Below are positions 1 to 5,760 of a stretch of 7,883 nt of DNA, piece by piece. The DNA comes from an uncultured Erysipelotrichaceae bacterium. GTDB lineage: Bacteria; Bacillota_I; Bacilli_A; RF39; UBA660. Numbering within the stretch: the first letter of the stretch is position 1; every line of letters starts with the position of its first letter. Both the position numbers and the translations under genes were made by a program. The notes under the pieces were generated by a model. That model worked only from the letters and a program-made list of their open reading frames with translations. It ran no database searches and was not told the origin of the DNA. The DNA lies in assembly GCA_902795755.1 (NCBI GenBank), contig CADBMO010000083.1, forward strand, positions 1-7,883, written 5' to 3'.

Positions 1-689
1 TAGGCGGTGCAATTATCGGTATATCTGGAGGCAAGGATAGTGGTGTTGTTGCAGGATTATTTACAAAAGCACTAGGGGCTGAAAACGTAATAGGAGTTAC
101 AATGCCATGTCATTCAGTTAAAACTGATAAAACAGATGCTGATAAGGTTGCAGATTATTATGGATTTAAAATGGTTAATTTTGATATAACTGGAATATAT
201 GATGATTTTAAAAAAGAATTAGAAAAACTAGGTAGATTTAGTGAAGATGAAACTAAAAATAGTGACATAAATGTAAAACCAAGACTTAGAATGGCTACGT
301 TATATTACTTAGCAGCACTTTATTCAAGTGTAAATAAAAAAACTTATTTAGTTGCAGGAACATCTAATAAATGTGAGTTATACGTAGGTTACTTTACAAA
401 AGGTGGAGATTCAGTACATGATATTTCAGCAATTGCAGATTATACGGTAGAAGAAGTAATTAAAATAGGTGAATATTTAAACGTACCAAAAGAAGTACTT
501 TATAAAGCACCCAATGATGGGTTATCAAGTTTAACTGATGAAGATAAGTTAGGTGTTAAGTACAATGAAATAGCAAGTTATATTGATGATAAAAATAGCG
601 TTTCTAAAGAGGTTGGTAAGAAAATAGAACGATTACATAATGCAAACAAGCATAAATTTAACATTCCAACATATAGAAGATATGGTTAA
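1..689 (+). CDS. nadE: NAD(+) synthetase, 5' end cut by window
   Basis: This enzyme amidates nicotinate adenine dinucleotide to NAD, using ATP, in the cytoplasm. The reading frame is open from base 3, upstream of the ATG at 102, which is therefore internal. The 228 visible residues begin inside the ATP-pyrophosphatase P-loop, with GISGGKDS at fragment residues 6-13. A conserved stretch near bases 350-450 carries AGTSNKCE, then YVGYFTKGGDS, then the HDISAIADYTVEEV region, as expected for NadE. The ammonia-dependent form usually has roughly 240-275 residues with the P-loop near residue 35, so only a few dozen residues may be missing. An N-terminal glutaminase domain upstream of the window cannot be excluded. 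The radical SAM gene begins 2 bases after its stop, which points to translational coupling. Confidence 0.93.
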   Translation, partial: GGAIIGISGGKDSGVVAGLFTKALGAENVIGVTMPCHSVKTDKTDADKVADYYGFKMVNFDITGIYDDFKKELEKLGRFSEDETKNSDINVKPRLRMATLYYLAALYSSVNKKTYLVAGTSNKCELYVGYFTKGGDSVHDISAIADYTVEEVIKIGEYLNVPKEVLYKAPNDGLSSLTDEDKLGVKYNEIASYIDDKNSVSKEVGKKIERLHNANKHKFNIPTYRRYG

Positions 690-691
690 AC

Positions 692-1384
692 ATGAGAAGT
701 TTACAGGTTACTACGCCTCATATGAAATGTATATATAATTGCCCGTTTTGTATATCAAAATCACATAAACATGATAATAAGTTTGATGATAACTATCATA
801 ATAATCCTGATTTATGGAAAAAGAATTTAATTAATGTATTAAAAGATAATAAAGACTTAAAGTATGTTGTTATAACTGGTACTAATGAGCCTATGCAAAG
901 TAAAGACTGCGTAAGTGACATTATAAAAATAGTAAGGAAATATAGAAGTGATATTCAAATAGAAATACAAACAAGATATTATCAAGAAGATGTTATTTAT
1001 AAGAGTATTGACGTTGTTTGTTATTCAATTTCTAATTATAAACTTATTAATAAAATAAAATTGGTTAATAAGAAAAATAGATTTGTATTTATACTAACAG
1101 ATTCCTTTAATAATGTTACGTTAAATGATATAATAGATATGCTACCAGAAAATGTTCAAGAATTAACTTTTAAAATTCTTCATAATTCTAATGGTGATAA
1201 TATGAAAATGGATAAATGGATTGAAAATCATAAAATAGACGATACTGTAAAAGAAAGGTTAAAAGAAGATATTAATACATATACTGGTAATTTATCCATC
1301 AGATTTGATGCAAACTGTATGGATGCTAAAGACAGATATAAAATATTTAGAGAAGATGGGAACATCTATGAAGATTGGGGATAA
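692..1384 (+). CDS. small radical SAM protein of unknown substrate
   Basis: The 230-residue protein has Cys13, Cys17 and Cys20 in CIYNCPFC, the CxxxCxxC motif that binds the [4Fe-4S] cluster of radical SAM enzymes. It is followed by a His-rich run (SHKHDN, residues 24-29). VVITGTNEPMQ at residues 59-69 sits where radical SAM enzymes place their glycine-rich SAM-binding strand. Further cysteines at 73, 110 and 209 are scattered and do not form an obvious second cluster motif, and there is no SPASM-like cysteine-rich tail. The C-terminus ends in EDGNIYEDWG. The start has only a weak ribosome binding site but lies 2 bases after the nadE stop, so coupled translation is likely. nadD follows 2 bases downstream. 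The superfamily is clear. The substrate is unknown, and the location inside a NAD operon is the only clue. Confidence 0.85.
   Translation: MRSLQVTTPHMKCIYNCPFCISKSHKHDNKFDDNYHNNPDLWKKNLINVLKDNKDLKYVVITGTNEPMQSKDCVSDIIKIVRKYRSDIQIEIQTRYYQEDVIYKSIDVVCYSISNYKLINKIKLVNKKNRFVFILTDSFNNVTLNDIIDMLPENVQELTFKILHNSNGDNMKMDKWIENHKIDDTVKERLKEDINTYTGNLSIRFDANCMDAKDRYKIFREDGNIYEDWG
1377..1380 (+). promoter_or_regulatory. ribosome binding site that fixes the nadD start
   Basis: GGGG lies 6 bases before the ATG at 1387. An in-frame TTG at 1375 would give four extra residues but lies upstream of this site, so ATG 1387 is preferred. Confidence 0.7.
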
Positions 1385-1386
1385 TT

Positions 1387-1935
1387 ATGAAAGTAGGAGT
1401 GTTTGTAGGAAGCTTTGATCCTGTGCATAATGGTCATGTAAAGCTTATGAATTATTTGGTAGATAAAAAAATAGTAGACAAGATGCGTGTTATACCAACT
1501 GGTAACTACTGGGATAAACAAAACTTAAGTAACATTAACCATAGAATTAACATGCTTAATCTAATTAAGAACGATAATTTAATAGTAGATAATGAGCATA
1601 ATGAATTAAACTATACTTATGAGTTATTAAACAAGTTAAAAGAAGAATATCCAAATGATGTTTTTTACTTAGTAATAGGATCAGATAATGCAAATACATT
1701 ACATAAATGGAAAAACTATGAAGAGTTAATAAAAAACAACATAATCGTAATAAACAGAGATGATATAAAGATTGATTTAAAGACTGATAAATTAACAATA
1801 ATAAAAGAAAAGTTTGGTCATATTTCTTCTACGTTTATTAGAGAAAACATTAAAAATAAAAACTATGATATATTAAATGGTATTATAGATGAAAAAGTAT
1901 TAAAATATATACTAAAAAATAATTTATATGAGTAG
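1387..1935 (+). CDS. nadD: nicotinate (nicotinamide) mononucleotide adenylyltransferase
   Basis: This enzyme transfers AMP from ATP to nicotinate mononucleotide to give NaAD, the substrate of the nadE product encoded two genes upstream. The 182-residue protein is a single nucleotidyltransferase Rossmann domain. GSFDPVHNGH (residues 8-17) is the (H/T)xGH-type ATP-binding motif, and IGSDNANTLHKWKNYEEL (97-114) is the substrate-proximal region. ISSTFIR (146-152) is the second signature of the family. PTGNYWDKQ at 37-45 stands where many NadD proteins have a PHK segment. This variation also occurs in clostridial homologues, as I recall them. Its length is near the low end of the usual range (about 190-215). 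It could accept NMN as well as NaMN, which cannot be judged from the sequence. The next gene starts 9 bases after its stop. Confidence 0.92.
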   Translation: MKVGVFVGSFDPVHNGHVKLMNYLVDKKIVDKMRVIPTGNYWDKQNLSNINHRINMLNLIKNDNLIVDNEHNELNYTYELLNKLKEEYPNDVFYLVIGSDNANTLHKWKNYEELIKNNIIVINRDDIKIDLKTDKLTIIKEKFGHISSTFIRENIKNKNYDILNGIIDEKVLKYILKNNLYE

Positions 1936-1944
1936 AGGGTTATT

Positions 1945-3918
1945 ATGGAACGTTGGAAAAGTTATTTAATAAATACAAAAGAAAAAAATTATAATATAGA
2001 ACACTTAGATAAAATTAAAAATAATTCTAAAAAATTAGTATATTCATACGTAAAAAGATCACTTGATATATTAGAAAGTAAAAATCTTGATGATAAGCAA
2101 AAGTATTATGTAAAAGAAACTTTAAAGTGGATGGATGTTGCTAAAACAGGATCTAAAGAAGAAAGAAAAGTATGGAAAGAAAAAGGATATAATCTTCATG
2201 TGCATAACTTAGGTTCTGCACAGATATATAAGGAAAGCAAAAACTATGATAAAGTCGTATATGTGTTAATTAAAACGCATGGACTAATCGGTCAGTGCAT
2301 AAGAGGAGAAGTTAAGTTTTCTGATAATAAGGAATTATACTCATTAATTGAAGATGGTTTTATTAATAAAGATGACTTAAGAGTAGTTTTAGAAGTATTA
2401 AATGAGTGTATAATTCGTGCAATAAATGATGATATTTATAATAATATAAAAGATGAAATAACCGTATTTATAAATGATGTTATAAATAATAACTTTGATA
2501 CTGATTATAGTGTTAAAAATAGAATTATTAGACTTAATAATGGGTTATCAAAAGATAATAAAAAATTACTTGATACTTATTTAAATAATAAAGATATATT
2601 ATTTTATTTAACTAAGTTATTTGATAAAGTGGATTTTTGGTACTATGAAATTGCTATTAGTAATTTTTCTATTGAAGAACAAATAAAGATACTTCTTATT
2701 TGTTACAATAATATTAAAGAAGAAAAACATCTTACTTTTGAAAACGTAATGAAAACAATGTATTTAGATTATAATGATAAAAAGGAAGTTAATTTATTTA
2801 AAAAAAGAATTATAGAAGAATATTTAAAAAATATAGATATAGATCATATTTTAAATAATAGGGTTGCACCTAACTTAAATATATCTTTTAAAATATCTAA
2901 TAAATATGAAGATACATTAGTATTCGACTTTAAGTTTTCTAAAGTAGCTAGTAAGTTGGTAGATTTTTGTGAAACAGCAATATATAGTGATTCGCTTTAT
3001 AAAAAATCAATTTATATGCTATATGATTTACTTGGCTTTAGAAAAGATAAGTATGATAGGTTTTATAACGAGATTGATTATTTAAACAGAATGAATTCTT
3101 CATTAAGCTACAAAGCCAAAATGCTTGATTATATGGTTGGTAAAAACATACTAGACGTTGGTCCAGGTGGCGGAGCTTTAATGGACTTGATTGAAAAAAA
3201 GGATAATAAGTTAAACGTATTTGGTATTGATATATCATCCAATGTAATAGAGGCACTTGAAAAGAAAAAGAAGGAAGAAAAAAGACGTTGGAATTTGGTT
3301 AAAGGGGATGCTTTAAATTTAAAAGATTACTTTAAAAAAGGTTCGCTTGATACAATTATTTATTCATCTATAATACATGAACTTTATTCATACATTCCAT
3401 ATAATGGTAAAAAATTTAATTTAGAAACTGTTAAGCAAGCTTTAATTTCTGCCTATGATATTTTACCAACAGGTGGTAGAATAATTATTCGTGATGGTAT
3501 TAAAACAGAACCAGAAAACGAATATCGTATTATTAAGTTTAAAAATATAGATGATAATAAAATATTAGATAATTATTGTAAAGACTTTAAAGGAAGAAAA
3601 ATTACTTATGAAAGATTATCTGATGTAAAGGTAAAAATGCTAGTTAATGATGCAATGGAGTTTTTATATACTTATACTTGGGGCCCTGATTCATATCCCT
3701 TGGAAGTTCAAGAACAATTTGGATATTTAACTCCAACTGAGTATAAGAACTTAATAAATGAAAACTTAAAAAATGCAAACATAATAATCTGCCATGCGTT
3801 CTTGCAAGATGGTTATGAAGAAAATTTACTTAATAAAATATCAATATATGATGAAGATATGAACGTTGTTAAATTACCAAATAGCACGTGCATTATCGTA
3901 ATAGAAAAAGGAGAATAA
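1945..3918 (+). CDS. two-domain protein: unknown N-terminal half, C-terminal class I SAM methyltransferase
   Basis: The 657-residue protein has an AGAGGG ribosome binding site 5 bases before its ATG. Residues about 395-520 form a class I SAM-dependent methyltransferase fold. LDVGPGGGALMD (403-414) is the glycine-rich motif I. Asp429 in FGIDIS should bind the SAM ribose, GDALNL (454-459) is motif II-like, and DTIIYSSIIHELYSY (469-483) and LPTGGRIIIRDG (507-518) match later strands. The N-terminal half is mostly helical and charged and is not a domain I can name. It has two conserved-looking patches, HVHNLGSAQIY (85-95) and IKTHGLIGQCIRGE (109-122), rich in His, Gly and Arg and possibly catalytic or ligand-binding. 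Residues 200-330 are Asn/Lys-rich and less distinctive. The protein has no signal peptide or membrane helix. Its substrate is unknown. The operon context suggests a nucleotide-related or RNA substrate, but this is inference. Confidence 0.8.
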   Translation: MERWKSYLINTKEKNYNIEHLDKIKNNSKKLVYSYVKRSLDILESKNLDDKQKYYVKETLKWMDVAKTGSKEERKVWKEKGYNLHVHNLGSAQIYKESKNYDKVVYVLIKTHGLIGQCIRGEVKFSDNKELYSLIEDGFINKDDLRVVLEVLNECIIRAINDDIYNNIKDEITVFINDVINNNFDTDYSVKNRIIRLNNGLSKDNKKLLDTYLNNKDILFYLTKLFDKVDFWYYEIAISNFSIEEQIKILLICYNNIKEEKHLTFENVMKTMYLDYNDKKEVNLFKKRIIEEYLKNIDIDHILNNRVAPNLNISFKISNKYEDTLVFDFKFSKVASKLVDFCETAIYSDSLYKKSIYMLYDLLGFRKDKYDRFYNEIDYLNRMNSSLSYKAKMLDYMVGKNILDVGPGGGALMDLIEKKDNKLNVFGIDISSNVIEALEKKKKEEKRRWNLVKGDALNLKDYFKKGSLDTIIYSSIIHELYSYIPYNGKKFNLETVKQALISAYDILPTGGRIIIRDGIKTEPENEYRIIKFKNIDDNKILDNYCKDFKGRKITYERLSDVKVKMLVNDAMEFLYTYTWGPDSYPLEVQEQFGYLTPTEYKNLINENLKNANIIICHAFLQDGYEENLLNKISIYDEDMNVVKLPNSTCIIVIEKGE

Positions 3919-3919
3919 A

Positions 3920-4387
3920 ATGAAGGAAATAGTTAAACTTTTACAAGAAAAAAATAAAACAATCGCGACGATGGAATCATGCACTGGTGGTGCTATTTCT
4001 AATGAAATAACAAATATAGAGGGCGCTTCAGACGTATTAAAATACTCAGCAGTAACATATTCAAATGAGTTTAAAATTAAAATGGGTGTTAATAAAGATG
4101 TTATTGATAAATATTCGGTGTACAGTATAGAAACTGCAGATGAAATGAGCTTAAATATATCTAAGTTTGCTAATAGCAATTATGGTGTTGGTATAACAGG
4201 TAAACTAAATAGGGTTGATAAATATAATCCATATGGTGAAGATAACGTAGTTTTTATAAGTATTTATGATAAAGATAATGATAAGTATTATAATGAAATA
4301 GTAGAAGCTATTAAAGGTTCTAGAAAAGAAAATAAAGAATTGGTAATTGAAAAAGTTATAAAAATGCTTAACAAAATTATTAAATAG
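3920..4387 (+). CDS. CinA C-terminal domain family protein, possible NMN deamidase (PncC-like)
   Basis: The 155-residue stand-alone CinA C-terminal domain starts 2 bases after the methyltransferase gene, with an AAAGGAGA ribosome binding site inside the end of that gene. ESCTGG (19-24) is the family hallmark, with Ser20 as candidate nucleophile. IEGASDVLKYSAVTYSNEFK (33-52) matches the usual PGAS...VTYSN...K segment, with Lys52 as a candidate catalytic base. Members such as bacterial PncC hydrolyse nicotinamide mononucleotide to nicotinate mononucleotide and ammonia. That would supply the NadD substrate and fits the operon. The usual TGIAGP loop is replaced by TGKLNRVDKYNP (93-104), so specificity may differ from PncC. 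The family membership is secure. The NMN activity is inferred from context. Confidence 0.8.
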   Translation: MKEIVKLLQEKNKTIATMESCTGGAISNEITNIEGASDVLKYSAVTYSNEFKIKMGVNKDVIDKYSVYSIETADEMSLNISKFANSNYGVGITGKLNRVDKYNPYGEDNVVFISIYDKDNDKYYNEIVEAIKGSRKENKELVIEKVIKMLNKIIK

Positions 4388-4395
4388 TGTATAAT
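4368..4395 (+). promoter_or_regulatory. possible internal promoter before the phosphoribosyltransferase gene
   Basis: TTAACA (4368-4373, five of six matches to the -35 consensus) and TATAAT (4390-4395, perfect -10) are separated by 16 bases. They overlap the end of the CinA-family gene. Transcription would start about 15-20 bases before the ATG at 4420 and would express the phosphoribosyltransferase gene and nadK independently. TATAAT-like strings are common by chance in such AT-rich DNA. Confidence 0.45.
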
Positions 4396-4406
4396 ACTTA
4401 TCACAC
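4387..4406 (+). promoter_or_regulatory. imperfect dyad over the internal -10 box, possible operator
   Basis: GTGTATAA (4387-4394) pairs with TTATCACAC (4398-4406) around a 3-base loop, with one bulged C at 4402. The dyad covers the candidate -10 box and lies just before the ribosome binding site, as an operator or small RNA hairpin would. It does not clearly resemble the dyad upstream of the nrtR gene. Confidence 0.3.
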
Positions 4407-4414
4407 GGAAGGTG
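4407..4414 (+). promoter_or_regulatory. ribosome binding site that fixes the phosphoribosyltransferase start
   Basis: GGAAGGTG lies 5 bases before the ATG at 4420. The frame is open from a GTG at 4387, but that codon overlaps the stop of the upstream gene, lies ahead of this site, and would add 11 residues unlike the family. Confidence 0.75.
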
Positions 4415-4419
4415 ATATT

Positions 4420-4890
4420 ATGCTAGATAAAATAATTAATGAGTGTTTAGAAAAGTATGAAGGTGGAGAAAAGTTTTTTGATGCACTTGATTATCAAATA
4501 AGAAATAATGATGAATTACTTGATTTATTAATTAGTATTATTAATGATATAAAATATGATTACATAGTAGTAAGTGGTCACTTTGGTAGTGTATTTAAAA
4601 CATATTGTAAAAATACTAATAAATTAGATTATACCAGCATAATAAAAGTTAGTGGTGGTTTAAGAAAAGAAAAAGAAGTAGAAGACTTTTATAAACATTA
4701 TGATATAAAGAATAAAAAAATAATATTTTTAGATGATACTTATTTTTCAGGGACAACAAAAAATAAAATAGTTGATTGTTTAAAATGCAACAATTCTAAC
4801 TATATTGGAACATATGTAATATATGATGGCAGTAAAATAAAAAGTGATGATGTAACGAGTATGTATAGGTATTATGATCATTTTAGTTAA
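4420..4890 (+). CDS. small type I phosphoribosyltransferase-like protein
   Basis: The 156-residue protein carries KKIIFLDDTYFSGTTK (99-114). This has the layout of the PRPP-binding loop of type I phosphoribosyltransferases: hydrophobic strand, two adjacent acids (Asp105, Asp106), then Ser-Gly-Thr-Thr. Upstream, YDYIVVSGHFGSVFKTY (46-62) could be the strand and PPi-binding loop, and SIIKVSGGLRKEKEVEDFY (73-91) the flexible loop region. It is much smaller than nicotinate or nicotinamide phosphoribosyltransferases (PncB, NadV), which are type II and larger, so it is not the usual NAD salvage enzyme. The base or nucleotide substrate is unknown, and some proteins of this fold are regulators rather than enzymes. 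nadK starts 11 bases after its stop. Confidence 0.65.
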   Translation: MLDKIINECLEKYEGGEKFFDALDYQIRNNDELLDLLISIINDIKYDYIVVSGHFGSVFKTYCKNTNKLDYTSIIKVSGGLRKEKEVEDFYKHYDIKNKKIIFLDDTYFSGTTKNKIVDCLKCNNSNYIGTYVIYDGSKIKSDDVTSMYRYYDHFS

Positions 4891-4901
4891 GGGGTGATTA
4901 T

Positions 4902-5699
4902 ATGAAAATAAAAAGTTTTAAAATCTTTTGTAATAATAATGATAAATCTTACGAGGTAAGAAAAACATTACATGATAAATTAATTAATAATGATTTTAAG
5001 TATAAAGAAAAAGATTATGATTTAGCAATTGCAATTGGTGGGGATGGTTCATTTTTAAGAATGGTTAAGGAAAATAACTTTGATAGTAATATAATGTACG
5101 TTGGGGTTAATGCAGGAACATTAGGTTTCGCTCAAGAAGTATCTGTTGATGAAATAGATGATTTTATAGAAGAATTAAAAATGGATGATTACAAAGTAGA
5201 AAAGATAGGAATATTAGAAAATAAAATATTAACTGATAATAAAGAAGAAAGTTTTTATGCACTTAATGAAATAGTTATAAGGGATAAAGATTTAAAAACA
5301 GTTAATTTAGACGTTAGTTTAGATGGACTTTATATAGAAAGATTCATAGGAGATGGTATGCTTATTTCAACGCCATTTGGTTCTACCGCATATAATTTAA
5401 GTGCAGGAGGAAGTATTATTTATAATACTTTTCATGCCATTCAATTAACCCCAATCGCTCCAATTAATAATAAGTCATATAAAACGTTATCAAATTCAGT
5501 TATACTACCAGAAGGTATGCATATAACTTTAAAACCAACTGAAAAAAATACTGATATATTAGTTCAAATAGATGGTGAAAATAAATACTATTGTGATGCA
5601 GTATTAGTTGATTCGGTGCTAAATAAAAAAAGGATTAACTGTTTAAGAAGAAAAGATTATAACTTTTCTAAAAAGATTAATGAGAAATTTTTAGGCTAG
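4902..5699 (+). CDS. nadK: NAD kinase
   Basis: This enzyme phosphorylates NAD to NADP with ATP in the cytoplasm and completes the pathway encoded upstream. The 265-residue length is typical of bacterial NadK. GGDGS (46-50) is the diagnostic phosphate-donor motif. NAGTLGFA (70-77), the Asn-Glu pair at 122-123, GDGMLISTPFGSTAYNLSAG (150-169) and the QLTPIAPINN segment follow in the expected order and make up the NAD-binding half. A GGGGTGA ribosome binding site precedes the ATG. It is the last gene before a hairpin terminator whose stem contains its TAG stop. It could also be transcribed from the possible internal promoter near 4390. Nothing is missing from the core motifs. Confidence 0.95.
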   Translation: MKIKSFKIFCNNNDKSYEVRKTLHDKLINNDFKYKEKDYDLAIAIGGDGSFLRMVKENNFDSNIMYVGVNAGTLGFAQEVSVDEIDDFIEELKMDDYKVEKIGILENKILTDNKEESFYALNEIVIRDKDLKTVNLDVSLDGLYIERFIGDGMLISTPFGSTAYNLSAGGSIIYNTFHAIQLTPIAPINNKSYKTLSNSVILPEGMHITLKPTEKNTDILVQIDGENKYYCDAVLVDSVLNKKRINCLRRKDYNFSKKINEKFLG

Positions 5700-5720
5700 C
5701 TATTAGCTAGCTATTTTCTT
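5694..5720 (+). terminator. short intrinsic terminator after nadK
   Basis: GCTAGCT (5695-5701) and AGCTAGC (5705-5711) form a perfect 7-bp stem with a 3-base ATT loop, followed by TATTTTCTT. The nadK stop codon lies inside the left arm. The stem is short and the T-run is interrupted, so termination may be only partial. Confidence 0.6.
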
Positions 5721-5751
5721 ATAATTATGTTATAATCAAATTATAAATAAG
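5719..5751 (+). promoter_or_regulatory. three 11-bp phased TTATAA repeats with a perfect dyad, candidate NrtR operator
   Basis: TTATAA occurs at 5719, 5730 and 5741, exactly 11 bp apart, one DNA turn. The second and third copies lie in a perfect inverted repeat, TTATAATCAAATTATAA (5730-5746). This overlaps the -10 box of the next gene. The arrangement suggests cooperative binding of a dimeric repressor, most simply autoregulation by the NrtR-like protein or its XRE partner. Confidence 0.5.
5728..5736 (+). promoter_or_regulatory. extended -10 promoter of the NrtR-like gene
   Basis: TGT followed by TATAAT (5731-5736) matches the extended -10 consensus TGnTATAAT. No good -35 box is seen 16-18 bases upstream, which extended -10 promoters can do without. 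Transcription would begin about 18 bases before the ATG at 5761. Confidence 0.6.
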
Positions 5752-5760
5752 AGGTGTAAA

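Noticed and set aside
102..689. nadE starting at ATG 102
   Set aside because: The same frame is open back to base 3 and encodes the GISGGKDS P-loop, so this methionine is internal.
1375..1386. TTG start for nadD
   Set aside because: It lies upstream of the GGGG ribosome binding site and overlaps the end of the radical SAM gene; ATG 1387 begins the normal MKVGVFVGSFDP sequence.
1565..1798. Minus-strand open frame opposite nadD
   Set aside because: Leu/Tyr/His-rich shadow of nadD with no domain. The minus-strand frames at 3038-3256 and 6336-6530 were rejected for the same reason.
1945..3918. Antiphage defence reading of the radical SAM, methyltransferase and NAD genes
   Set aside because: No NAD-depleting effector (TIR, Sir2) or nuclease is seen, and the housekeeping NAD genes with an NrtR regulator explain the setting better.
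3874..4179. Minus-strand 101-residue open frame opposite the CinA-family gene
   Set aside because: It is antisense to a gene with clear family motifs, has no recognisable domain, and its hydrophobic look comes from complementing AT-rich codons.
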